24,059 nt of DNA from JADGHQ01 sp045805385 (GTDB lineage: Bacteria; Actinomycetota; Thermoleophilia; Solirubrobacterales; Thermoleophilaceae): the NCBI GenBank assembly GCA_045805385.1, contig JBJMLG010000179.1, positions 1 to 24,059 on the forward strand, given 5' to 3'. Made by a program: the position numbers and the translations under genes. This document shows, in pieces, positions 1-9,095 of the stretch. How positions within the stretch are numbered: the first letter of the stretch is position 1; the number at the start of each line of letters is the position of its first letter. Under the pieces are notes generated by a model. That model was not told the origin of the DNA. It did no database searches and saw only the letters and a program-made list of their open reading frames with translations.

Positions 1-631
1 CGCCGAGGCACTCGTCGATCGCATCGCGCAGCTCCTCGACCTCCTCCTCGGAGAGATCCGAGCCCTGCCGGAACGGCGAGAGCTTCGCGGTCCAGAGGAT
101 CTCGTCGACCCACGATCGGCCTATCCCGGCGATTGTGCGCTGCTCGCGCAGCATCGGGTGTAGATGGCGCGGTTGGTCGACGAGCTCGGCCAGCTCGTCG
201 AGCGGTGGCACCGGATAGGCCTCGGGACCGAGCGTCGCGATCGCCTCCTCGGCGTCGACCTCGTCGGCCGGCAGCAGCTTCGCCCAGGCGCGCTGCTGGG
301 TGCCGAATTCGCGCAATCTCAGCTCGCGCCCGTCCTCGAGCCGGATCAGGATGCGGGAGCGGCGGTCGCGCAGCGAGGCTCGCTTGTCGAACAGCTGAAG
401 GCGTCCCGCCGACATCAGGTGGATCAGGAGTGCGAGATCTCCGAACTCGACGATCGGCATCTTGCCGCGACGGCGCACCGCGGTGATCTCGCGGCCCGCG
501 AGCGCGTCGAGCGGCGGGTCGAACGTCTTCATCGTGACCATGCCGGGCGCGAGCGCCGACTCCACGGGCACGCCGGCGAGCGCCCGGTTCAGCCGGCGCG
601 CGGTGATCTCGACTTCGGGTAGCTCGGGCAC
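1..631 (-). CDS. Fpg/Nei-family DNA glycosylase, N-terminal 210 residues (runs off the window)
   Basis: Base-excision-repair glycosylase/AP lyase of the formamidopyrimidine (Fpg/MutM)-Nei family, which removes oxidised bases from DNA. The GTG start at 631-629 gives MPELPEVE, the family hallmark: after Met removal Pro2 is the Schiff-base nucleophile and Glu3 the catalytic acid. RRGK at 54-57 supplies the conserved lysine, and the helix-two-turn-helix begins near residue 166. The reading frame is open to the window edge, so about 60-80 residues including any zinc finger are missing. Odd points: the usual GIGNIY of the H2TH is GIGRSW (169-174), replacing the DNA-contacting Asn, and the usual DPRRFG segment reads REFGTQQ (107-113). 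These mark a divergent actinobacterial branch, so substrate preference (8-oxoG, formamidopyrimidines or oxidised pyrimidines) cannot be called. Confidence 0.88.
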   Translation of the reverse strand, partial: MPELPEVEITARRLNRALAGVPVESALAPGMVTMKTFDPPLDALAGREITAVRRRGKMPIVEFGDLALLIHLMSAGRLQLFDKRASLRDRRSRILIRLEDGRELRLREFGTQQRAWAKLLPADEVDAEEAIATLGPEAYPVPPLDELAELVDQPRHLHPMLREQRTIAGIGRSWVDEILWTAKLSPFRQGSDLSEEEVEELRDAIDECLG

Positions 632-655
632 TACCTCAATGTAGGGCGGCGCGCC

Positions 656-2056
656 CTACTTCTTCTTGCTCTTCGGCAGCACAGTCACTGTCTCCGTCAT
701 GTCGACGGGGTGCAGCGCGCAGAAGAGGCGGTACTTGCCCGGCACGTTGAACTTGTAGCTGTACTGCGCGTTCTGTGAGGAGTTGTCCGAGGCGAACCCG
801 CGAGGTCCGTTCGCGAGCGTGACGTTGTGGAGCGTGTTGCCGAAGAACTTCCAGGTGAGCTCGGAGCCCTGCGGCAGTACCACGTTGGGCCGCGAGAAGT
901 AGAAGTCCTTCACGTTCACGCTGGCATTGCCGCGCAGCCGCTTCGTACCGCCCGGAGCGTTCGACACCGAGCGCGCGACCCCGTCCCGCCCGACCATGGT
1001 GATCGGCACGACGAAGCGCGGCGTCTTCTTGCGACCGGGAATCGGCGAGCCGAACTTCCTGATGTCGGTGGGCATCGCGCCGCAGGGCTTCGTGACGGAC
1101 TCGTCGTGTGCGAGAAACAGCACCGAGATGCCCATGACGCGGGTGTGGGCGTACTGGTCGTCGTAGTTCGAGATGAATTTGAGCTTCTCGCCGCCGGCCA
1201 CCGGGATGCCCTGCGCCGAGTTGAAGCCGGTCATGTTGATCGGCCCCGGTTCGTGCAGGATCGGGCGAACGTTGTAGAACGGGTGCGAGGGCAGTCCCCA
1301 CGTGGGCGTGGACTTGTAGAGCGTGCGGTTGCCGCACTGGGGCTCACGCAGCTCGAGGTCCTTCCCGCCGCCGTGCACATGACCGCCGGCAGCGATGATG
1401 CGCCCGCTGTACGGCACCGTCCAGTCGACCGTCTTCCTGTCGGTCGAGCCGGCCCTGCCGCCGCCCGGCACGTTGTAGACCGGGTCCACCCAGCAGTTGC
1501 GAACGTCGAGCCAGTAGGGCGTGACCGGCTTCAGGTCAGGGTTCGTGTCGTACGTGACGTTGTACTGGATGTAGACCTTGTCCTTCTTCGACTTGTGGTT
1601 CATCAGCATGTAGTAGAGGAACCACTTCTCGCCCTTCTTGATCTGGTAGCCGTAGCCGGGCGGCAGCTGAAGCTTCGCCCTCTCCTCGCCGGCCCCATAG
1701 AAGCGCTCGGCGAGCGCCGGCAGCTGCGTCGTCGAGTCGAAGTTCGTGAACGTGTTGCACGTGGCGTCGTGCTTGTCGCCGAACTTCTGCCCCAGGTTCG
1801 CGAAGACGATGTGGTGCAGCATGATCCGCTGGATCGGCACCGGCTTGCCGTTCGCGTCGACCAGGTCGACGCTCATCGCGGTGATGAAGCCATCCACGTC
1901 GGGATGCGGCGTGGCGAACTCCTGGTTGAGCTTGACCTGGAATCCGTTGACCTCGACCGGTCCGTACTTGAGCGTCTCGGTCTTGACCTCGGCATTGGCG
2001 GGGGCTGCGAGCAGGAGGGCCAGTCCGGCTGCAGCCAGCAGGGCAAATCGGCGCAT
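656..2056 (-). CDS. Secreted PHM-like copper monooxygenase-type protein with C-terminal cupredoxin domain
   Basis: A 466-residue exported protein. The ATG at 2056 gives a clear signal peptide (MRRF, then a hydrophobic run ending APANA near residue 22); upstream in-frame starts would bury it. Residues 25-330 carry, in order, His-His (81-82) in MLHHIVF, His153 in MLMNHKS, HVH (226-228) in GGHVHGGG and Met308 in HTRVMG. This is the order and approximate spacing of the five His and one Met that bind the two coppers of peptidylglycine alpha-hydroxylating and dopamine beta-monooxygenases. The LPPGYGY segment before His153 resembles the LPKGVGF segment of PHM. The region also recalls the SURNod19 family. 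Residues 380-460 form a cupredoxin with type-1 copper ligands His410, Cys446, His449 and Met453. The stop lies 24 bases from the glycosylase start. The substrate is unknown, and the PHM relationship is my inference from the ligand pattern. Confidence 0.75.
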   Translation of the reverse strand: MRRFALLAAAGLALLLAAPANAEVKTETLKYGPVEVNGFQVKLNQEFATPHPDVDGFITAMSVDLVDANGKPVPIQRIMLHHIVFANLGQKFGDKHDATCNTFTNFDSTTQLPALAERFYGAGEERAKLQLPPGYGYQIKKGEKWFLYYMLMNHKSKKDKVYIQYNVTYDTNPDLKPVTPYWLDVRNCWVDPVYNVPGGGRAGSTDRKTVDWTVPYSGRIIAAGGHVHGGGKDLELREPQCGNRTLYKSTPTWGLPSHPFYNVRPILHEPGPINMTGFNSAQGIPVAGGEKLKFISNYDDQYAHTRVMGISVLFLAHDESVTKPCGAMPTDIRKFGSPIPGRKKTPRFVVPITMVGRDGVARSVSNAPGGTKRLRGNASVNVKDFYFSRPNVVLPQGSELTWKFFGNTLHNVTLANGPRGFASDNSSQNAQYSYKFNVPGKYRLFCALHPVDMTETVTVLPKSKKK

Positions 2057-2175
2057 GGAAAGTTGTCGAGTCCTTAGGTGAACGGCGCGGGATAACGCGA
2101 CGCCTCCCTCACCCACATCATCGGCCACACTACCAGTGGTTGCACCTCGGGTGAAAAAAGGTGTAGCTTCGGGGT
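2057..2175. promoter_or_regulatory. Divergent promoter region between the PHM-like gene and the TetR gene
   Basis: A 119-base intergenic stretch between divergent starts. TAGCTT at 2164-2169 lies six bases before the tetR GTG, placing transcription start at or near the start codon. A short inverted repeat, CACCT (2143-2147) and AGGTG (2159-2163), flanks an A-rich centre and overlaps where a -35 element would sit, so it could be a TetR operator. The arms are only 5 bp, so this is suggestive at best. Confidence 0.4.
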
Positions 2176-2787
2176 GTGGAGGTTGGCACCGCGAACGGGG
2201 GACGCCAGGCGCAAGGGCACGTCGACGGACGGACCGCTAGGTCGGACCGCACGCGCGACGCGATCGTGGCCGCGATGCTCGACCTCTACGAGGAGGGCGA
2301 TGTGAGGCCCAATGCCGAGCGCATCGCCGCCCGGGCTGGGGTTTCCGAGCGCACGATCTTCCAGCACTTCCACGATCGCGAGGAGCTGTTCGCGGCAGTG
2401 TCGGACCGGCAATGGGAGCGCGTGAGCGCCCTGGCGGACGTCGTCTCGCCCAATCTACCGCTGCCTGAGCGCATCGACGCGTTCCTGCGAATGCGCATCC
2501 GCCAGCTCGAGGTGATCACGCCCGTGCGCCGCGCCGCGCTCCTCGTGGAGCCGTTCTCGGGCACGGTTGCGGCCCGCCTCCGCGCCTCGCGAGAGCAGGG
2601 GCGCCGGCAGGTCGAGGACGTGTTCGCGCACGAGCTCGGCTCGCGTGCCGACCGCGCCCAGCTGCTGGCAGCCCTGGCGACGGCGACGGCCTGGAGCTCG
2701 TGGGAGAACCTGCGCGAGCACCAGGGGCTGTCGAAGGTCGAGGCGCGTGAGGTCATGCGCCGCACGATCGCCGCGCTGCTCGCCTAG
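2176..2787 (+). CDS. TetR/AcrR-family transcriptional regulator
   Basis: A 203-residue one-component repressor-type regulator. The N-terminal TetR DNA-binding domain runs from about 22 to 68, with the helix-turn-helix at 46-65 (AERIAARAGVSERT then IFQHFHDREEL, a typical TetR signature). The C-terminal all-helical ligand-binding domain (about 85-203) has no recognisable specificity. The GTG at 2176 has no Shine-Dalgarno sequence, but TAGCTT ends six bases upstream, consistent with a leaderless message. The gene diverges from the PHM-like copper protein and is followed after 10 bases by the RpiB-like gene. TetR regulators usually control the divergent neighbour, so the secreted copper protein is the best target guess. 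The ligand is unknown. Confidence 0.9.
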   Translation: MEVGTANGGRQAQGHVDGRTARSDRTRDAIVAAMLDLYEEGDVRPNAERIAARAGVSERTIFQHFHDREELFAAVSDRQWERVSALADVVSPNLPLPERIDAFLRMRIRQLEVITPVRRAALLVEPFSGTVAARLRASREQGRRQVEDVFAHELGSRADRAQLLAALATATAWSSWENLREHQGLSKVEAREVMRRTIAALLA

Positions 2788-2797
2788 CCTTTTCGGT

Positions 2798-3232
2798 GTG
2801 AAGATCGCCGTCGCCGCCGACGAGCGCACCGGTGTGGCCGACGCCGTGGTGGACGAGCTGCGCAAGCGCGGTCACCAGCCGGTGCCGCACGGGGCGCTCG
2901 CCGAGAGCGAGCGCGACGACTGGGCATGGGCGAGCGAGGCCGCCGCGCGCGACGTGGCGGAAGGCCGCGCCGAGCAGGGCATCGTGTGCTGCTGGACCGG
3001 GACCGGCGCCTCGATAGCCGCCAACAAGGTCGACGGCATCCGCGCCGCTCTCTGCGGCGACGCGGAGACGGCGCGCGGTGCGCGCAGATGGAACGACGCG
3101 AACGTGCTCGCGCTGTCGCTCCGCAGCACGAGCCAGGCGGAGCTCGAGGAGATCCTCGATGCGTGGTTCGAGGGCGAGCCGAGCCGGGACGACGACGACG
3201 TGGCGAACATCCGCCACGTGGACGACATCTAG
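2798..3232 (+). CDS. RpiB/LacA/LacB-family sugar-phosphate isomerase
   Basis: A 144-residue protein of the RpiB/LacAB aldose-ketose isomerase fold, cytoplasmic. The GTG at 2798 gives MKIAVAADERTG, matching the family's first strand with Asp8. The active-site loop is CCWTGTGASIAANK (64-77), in which Cys65 aligns with the catalytic Cys of type-B ribose-5-phosphate isomerase. The usual REHNDAN motif is RRWNDAN (96-102), so the His linked to ring opening is replaced by Trp98. The length is normal. The gene lies 10 bases after tetR and probably shares its message, although TAGCCT (2785-2790), overlapping the tetR stop, could also serve as a -10 box. The substrate need not be ribose 5-phosphate, so I give no rpiB symbol. 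Confidence 0.85.
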   Translation: MKIAVAADERTGVADAVVDELRKRGHQPVPHGALAESERDDWAWASEAAARDVAEGRAEQGIVCCWTGTGASIAANKVDGIRAALCGDAETARGARRWNDANVLALSLRSTSQAELEEILDAWFEGEPSRDDDDVANIRHVDDI

Positions 3233-3251
3233 GAGCACGATGAGTGTGTGG

Positions 3252-3265
3252 CGCCTCTAGAGGCG
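3252..3265. terminator. 14-bp perfect palindrome at convergent gene ends (candidate bidirectional terminator)
   Basis: CGCCTCTAGAGGCG is a perfect 14-bp palindrome centred on CTAG. It covers the stop codon of the minus-strand cupredoxin (3259-3257) and lies 20 bases after the stop of the RpiB-like gene. With no unpaired loop a hairpin would have to open at the centre, and no T-tract follows, so termination is plausible but unproven. Confidence 0.35.
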
Positions 3266-3943
3266 GAAGGTCTTCGTGAGCGACTGCGAGACGTTGCCCG
3301 CTGCGTCCACCGCCTTCAGTGCCAGCCGGTAGCGCCCCGGCCCGAGCCGGCGCGAGAGCTTCACCGAGTTGGATCCCTTCGCACCCGCGAGCGAGATCCG
3401 CTGCACACGACTCCGGCCCTTCTTCACCGAGCCGGTCACCTTCGCCGGCTCGGACAGCGTGAAGCGGATGCGGCGCGAGCGCACGCGCACCGAGGCGATG
3501 GCCGGCGGCGAGGTGTCCGCGGGCGTGCCCGTGCCGGTCCCGCCGCCCCCAGGATTCGGATTGGGGTTGGGGCCCGGGCCGGGATCGCCGCCTCCTGGCG
3601 GCGCCGGGCATGCCGACCCGCCGACGATCACCTTGCCGGTCATGCTCGCGTGGATCTTGCAGTGGTAGAGGAAGCAGCCGCTGCCCGGGAAGCTCCGCAC
3701 GTATTTGAAGCCCATCGGATGCGTCGGGAACGGGTTCATCGCGTCGGAGTCGAAGCTGCCGTCGTCCGCGGTGATCGAGTGATTCCCCGCGGTCGCGAAC
3801 GTCCAGGTCACGCTGTTGCCCGGGTCGATGCTCACGGTCGGGGGCGTGAACGAGAAGTTGGCCACGCTCACGTTCGCATCGGCGGCGAGCGCGGGCGCGG
3901 CCAGTGCCGCCAGCCAGATCCCCGTGGCCGCCATCAGACGCAT
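3257..3943 (-). CDS. Secreted cupredoxin (plastocyanin-like) with Pro/Gly linker and Ig-like C-terminal domain
   Basis: A 228-residue exported blue-copper-type protein. A signal peptide occupies about 1-21 (ending APALA). The cupredoxin domain (about 22-108) has type-1 ligands His55 in GNHSIT, then Cys95, His98 and Met101 in YHCKIHASM. Cys90 and Cys112 could form a disulfide. A low-complexity Pro/Gly/Asn linker spans 113-143. It leads to an all-beta domain (145-228, SPPAIASV through VDAAGNVSQ) of the bacterial Ig/fibronectin-like kind common in cell-surface proteins. The likely role is electron transfer or copper binding outside the membrane. It is transcribed toward the RpiB-like gene, 1.2 kb from another cupredoxin-bearing gene on the same strand, which makes an extracytoplasmic copper-redox theme. 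The redox partner is not identifiable. ATG 3934 is a possible alternative start that would shorten the signal peptide. Confidence 0.86.
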   Translation of the reverse strand: MRLMAATGIWLAALAAPALAADANVSVANFSFTPPTVSIDPGNSVTWTFATAGNHSITADDGSFDSDAMNPFPTHPMGFKYVRSFPGSGCFLYHCKIHASMTGKVIVGGSACPAPPGGGDPGPGPNPNPNPGGGGTGTGTPADTSPPAIASVRVRSRRIRFTLSEPAKVTGSVKKGRSRVQRISLAGAKGSNSVKLSRRLGPGRYRLALKAVDAAGNVSQSLTKTFRL

Positions 3944-4009
3944 CAGCTATTCAGACGTTGCGCCTGGCCCAGTCCTTCCCCGCCGTCCCATTTAGGATGC
4001 CGCTCGCGC

Positions 4010-5089
4010 ATGGCCTCCCCGGACATCGTCGACACACCGCAGCAGGCCGAGCAGCAGGAGCTCGCGCCGCTCCTCGTTCGCGAGCCGCTCGAGGCGTACC
4101 TCGACGCGAACGGGCTCGGCTCCGGCCCGATCACCGCGGAGCGAATCGGCGAGGGACACTCGAACATCACCTACCTGATCGTGCGCGGCGGCGAGCGCTT
4201 CGTGCTGCGGCGTCCACCCCGGCCGCCGCTGCCACCCTCGGCGCACGACGTGCTGCGCGAGGCGCGGCTGCTGAAGGCGGTCGAGGGCAGGATCCGAACA
4301 CCGGCCGTGCTCGCTGCCGCCGACGACGAGTCGATCCTGGGCGTGCCGTTCTACGTGATGGAGTACATGACGGGCACGGTCATCACGCAGACGGTGCCGG
4401 AGCCGCTCGACAACCCGACTGAGCGCCGCGCGGTCGGCGACGAGCTGATCGCGGCGCTCGCCGAGGTGCACGCCGTCGACTGGCAGGGCGTCGGGCTCGA
4501 GGGCTTCGGCAAGCCGACCGGCTACCTCGACCGCCAGCTGCGCCGCTTCAACGGCCTGTGGGAGCACAACAAGACGCGCGAGCTGCCGCTGGTTCAAGAG
4601 GTGGCCGAGTGGCTCGAGGCGAACAGGCCGGACTCGCCCGAGGCGACGATCGTGCACGGCGACTACCGGCTCGGCAACACGATGTTCGGCAACGACGCTC
4701 CCGCGCGGCTCGTTGCGATCTTCGACTGGGAGCTCGCCACGATCGGCGACCCGCTCGCCGACCTCGGCTACATGACCGCCACCTGGACGCAGAAGGACGA
4801 CCTGACGGGCACGATGTTCGACAACCTCTCCGTCACCCACGGCGAAGGCTTTCCGACGCGCGACCAGCTGGTGCAGCGCTACGAGGAGATCACCGGCCGC
4901 TCGATGTCCGACCTCCGCTGGTACCAGGCGCTCGCCCTCTGGAAGGCGGCGGTGTTCATGGAGGGCAACTACAAGCGCTCGCTCGCCGGGACCACCGACG
5001 ACCCCTACCTGAAGCTGTTCGACGTCGGCGTGCCGCAGCTCGCCGAGGCGGCGCTGGCCATCACGAAACGACCGGCGCCCGGCTCGTGA
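4010..5089 (+). CDS. APH-fold phosphotransferase, ACAD10/ACAD11 kinase-domain type
   Basis: A 359-residue soluble kinase of the aminoglycoside phosphotransferase/choline kinase fold. The N-lobe begins near residue 25 and has the nucleotide-binding loop IGEGHSNITYLI (46-57) followed by FVLRRPP (64-70). The catalytic loop is HGDYRLGN (216-223), with Asp218 as base and Asn223 as metal ligand; the metal-binding FDWELATIGDP (238-248) follows. This set is typical of kinases associated with acyl-CoA dehydrogenases (ACAD10/11, FadE36 type) rather than antibiotic-resistance enzymes. The ATG at 4010 has no clear Shine-Dalgarno sequence; TAGGAT at 3993-3998 may be the -10 box. The stop overlaps the next gene's GTG in GTGA, so the two are probably translationally coupled. 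Mammalian homologues act on hydroxyacyl-CoA; the substrate here is inferred only. Confidence 0.88.
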   Translation: MASPDIVDTPQQAEQQELAPLLVREPLEAYLDANGLGSGPITAERIGEGHSNITYLIVRGGERFVLRRPPRPPLPPSAHDVLREARLLKAVEGRIRTPAVLAAADDESILGVPFYVMEYMTGTVITQTVPEPLDNPTERRAVGDELIAALAEVHAVDWQGVGLEGFGKPTGYLDRQLRRFNGLWEHNKTRELPLVQEVAEWLEANRPDSPEATIVHGDYRLGNTMFGNDAPARLVAIFDWELATIGDPLADLGYMTATWTQKDDLTGTMFDNLSVTHGEGFPTRDQLVQRYEEITGRSMSDLRWYQALALWKAAVFMEGNYKRSLAGTTDDPYLKLFDVGVPQLAEAALAITKRPAPGS

Positions 5090-5690
5090 AGGGCCTGATC
5101 CTCGACTTCGGCGGCGTTCTCACTACGAACGTGTTCGAGTCGTTCCGGGACTTCTGCGAGGCCGAGGGGCTCGACCCGCAGACGGTGAAGCGCACGTTCC
5201 GCGAGAACCCCGAGGCGCTGGCCGAACTGCGCTCCCTGGAGCGCGGTGAGGTGGAAGTGCCCGAGTTCGAGCGCCGCTTCGCACCCCACCTCGGGCTCGA
5301 GGAGCGAGCCGAGGGGCTCGTGCAGCGCCTGTTCGCCGGAGTCGGCCCCGACGAGCCGATGGTGCGCGCCGTCCGGCGAGCGCGCGACGCCGGCATCAGG
5401 ACCGGGCTGATCTCCAACTCGTGGGGCGGCACGACCTACGACCAGGTGGCGATCGACGACCTCTTCGACGCCGTAGTGATCTCCGGCGACGTGGGTCTGC
5501 ACAAGCCTGAGCCGGAGATATTCGAGCTGGGTGCCGAGCGAGTCGGCCTGCCGCCCGCCGAGTGCGTGTTCGTGGACGACCTGCGCGAGAACTGCGCCGG
5601 CGCGGAGGCCGTGGGCATGACCGCCATCCTCCATCGCGGTGCCGACACGACGCTGCCCGTGCTCGAGCGGCTGCTCGGCCTGGAGCTGCG

Positions 5691-5694
<4 letters not shown>
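5086..5694 (+). CDS. HAD-superfamily (subclass IA) hydrolase
   Basis: A 202-residue haloacid-dehalogenase-fold phosphatase-like protein. Motif I is LDFGGVLTT (6-14) with nucleophile Asp7; the usual second Asp is Gly9, a variant also seen in YihX- and ACAD10-type HADs. Motif II is ISNSWGG (109-115), motif III is Lys140 in LHKPEPEIF, and motif IV is VDDLRENC (163-170). The helical cap lies between motifs I and II (about 15-90). The GTG start at 5086 overlaps the kinase stop (GTGA). The stop overlaps the stop of the convergent alpha-glucosidase by four bases (CTAG). A coupled APH kinase and HAD phosphatase could act on one metabolite, as their fused counterparts in ACAD10 are thought to do. The substrate is unknown. 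Confidence 0.88.
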
Positions 5695-7313
<1,619 letters not shown>

Positions 7314-7344
7314 CCGGGCACCCGGCCTAAACGGCCTGCCGTGA

Positions 7345-9048
7345 TTAGGGGAGGACGCGCTGGCCGGCGTGACGCACGCGCAGCCAGCGGCCCTCGTACG
7401 GGTCGAGGGCGACCTTCACGTGGGCGCCGTTCACTGGCGTCGGCGACTCGTTGTCGAGCAAGCTGATCACCACGTCGTCCTTCTCGAGGTCATCGAGCTC
7501 GAGACTCACCTCCCGCCGCTCGTCCGTCAGGTTGTGAACAGCCACGAAAGGAACGTTGCGCCAGTCGCAGCGGTGGGCGAACACGCCGTCGTCGCAGGGC
7601 ACGCAACTCGGCCGCCCCCAGCCGATCTCGGGGCATTCTCGCCGCCTGCGGATCAGCCGCTCCATCCAGTTCAGCATCGAGTTGCGGTCGCGCCGCTGGT
7701 CCGCCACGTTCACCGCCTCGGGGCCGAACTTCTCGTCTTCCACGATCGGGCGCACCAGCTCGCCGGTGCCCGGGGGAGCGAAGCCCGCTTCCTCGTCGCC
7801 CGACCACTGCATCGGCGGGCGCACCGCCAGGCGGCCGGGTACCTCGGGGTTCTCGCCCATGCCGATCTCCTCGCCGTAGAAGAGGACGGGTGCGCCCGGC
7901 AGCGAGAACACCAGGCTGTACGCCAGCCGGATGCGGCGCTCGTCGCCACCGACCATCGTCGGCAGCCGGCGCCGGAGCCCGCGTCCGAATAGGCGCATTT
8001 CCGGCTCGCCCCCGAACGCGTCGAACACCTCCTCCCGCTCTTCCTCTGTGAGCTTGTCGAGGCTCAGCTCGTCGTGGTTGCGCACGAAATTGGCCCAGGC
8101 CGCGTCGGGCGGGATGCGGGGCATCGACTCGACCACATTCTCGAGCGGGGTCGCGTCCCGGCGAGCGAACGCGAGGTACATCGCCTGGTTCAGCCGAAAA
8201 TTGAACTGCAGGTTCAGCTCGTCTCCGTGCTTGCCGAAGAACTCGCGCTGGTCGCTTGCAGGCAGGTTCACCTCCCCGAGCAGGATGCCCTCGCCGAAGC
8301 GCCTGCCCATGAACGCCCGCATCGCCCGAAGCAGCTCATGCGCGTGGTCGCGTTCGTCGAGCAGGAAAGGGACCGCGTCCATTCGGAACCCCGACACGCC
8401 CAGCGACACCCAGAACGCCATGACCTTGATCAGCTCGTCGCGCACCGCCGGGTTCGTGAGGTTCAGATCCGGCTGGTGGCGCATGAAGTGGTGCATGTAG
8501 TACTGGCCCGCCTCCTCGTCGTAGGTCCAGGCGGAGTCCTCGTGGCCGGGGAACACCACCTCGGTCAGGTCCTCGGGCTGGTCGCGCCACACGTACCAAT
8601 CGCGGAACGGAGATCGGGGGTCCGAGCGGGCCGCCTGGAACCACGGATGGAGATCGGACGTGTGGTTCCCAACCAGGTCGATGATCACCCTGATGCCGCG
8701 ATCACGCGCTGTGCGGACGAGCTGGGTGAAGTCGCCCAGCGAGCCGAGCCGAGGGTCGACGCTATAGAAGTCGGTGATGTCGTAGCCGTCGTCCCGGCGC
8801 GGCGACGGGTAGAACGGCATGAGCCATAGGCACGTGACTCCGATCCCGGCCAGGTAGTCGATTCGGTGGATCAGGCCCTGGAGGTCACCGCAGCCGTCCC
8901 CGTCGAAGTCCAGGAACGTCTTCACGTCCACGCAGTAGACGATCGCGTTCTTCCACCACAGGTCGCTCGTCTCGTCGATCCTGACGACGCTGGGCTGCTG
9001 GGGTGAGCTGCGCGCGGCAGCGATCCCCAAGGCGTCCATGTCGTTCAT
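7345..9048 (-). CDS. treS: Trehalose synthase-like GH13 enzyme (maltose alpha-D-glucosyltransferase type)
   Basis: A 567-residue GH13 protein most like TreS, which isomerises maltose and trehalose. It opens with DLWWKNAIVYCVDVKTF (29-45) and has the TreS-typical MPFYPSPRRDDGYD (77-90). Catalytic residues are Asp224 in GFRMDAVPFL, Glu259 in LGEVNLPASD and Asp326 in RNHDELSLDKLTEEE, the last block being characteristic of TreS. There is no fused maltokinase. ATG 9048 (MNDMDALG) is chosen; ATG 9039 is three codons later, and the frame upstream of 9048 overlaps the aldehyde dehydrogenase. The gene lies 47 bases after that dehydrogenase and 31 before the alpha-glucosidase. The acid/base context (GEVNLP instead of AEANQW) is atypical, so another disaccharide activity remains possible. 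Confidence 0.76.
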   Translation of the reverse strand: MNDMDALGIAAARSSPQQPSVVRIDETSDLWWKNAIVYCVDVKTFLDFDGDGCGDLQGLIHRIDYLAGIGVTCLWLMPFYPSPRRDDGYDITDFYSVDPRLGSLGDFTQLVRTARDRGIRVIIDLVGNHTSDLHPWFQAARSDPRSPFRDWYVWRDQPEDLTEVVFPGHEDSAWTYDEEAGQYYMHHFMRHQPDLNLTNPAVRDELIKVMAFWVSLGVSGFRMDAVPFLLDERDHAHELLRAMRAFMGRRFGEGILLGEVNLPASDQREFFGKHGDELNLQFNFRLNQAMYLAFARRDATPLENVVESMPRIPPDAAWANFVRNHDELSLDKLTEEEREEVFDAFGGEPEMRLFGRGLRRRLPTMVGGDERRIRLAYSLVFSLPGAPVLFYGEEIGMGENPEVPGRLAVRPPMQWSGDEEAGFAPPGTGELVRPIVEDEKFGPEAVNVADQRRDRNSMLNWMERLIRRRRECPEIGWGRPSCVPCDDGVFAHRCDWRNVPFVAVHNLTDERREVSLELDDLEKDDVVISLLDNESPTPVNGAHVKVALDPYEGRWLRVRHAGQRVLP

Positions 9049-9095
9049 CGCGGGAGCAGCTACCCGGGCCCCCTCGAGTCGATGCCGCTGTTGCC

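Noticed and set aside
827..2077. A 416-codon open frame on the plus strand
   Set aside because: It is antisense to the PHM-like gene, whose signal peptide and copper ligands prove the minus frame real.
3533..3606. G/C-rich low-complexity tract as a repeat element
   Set aside because: It encodes the Pro/Gly/Asn linker of the cupredoxin protein and needs no other explanation.
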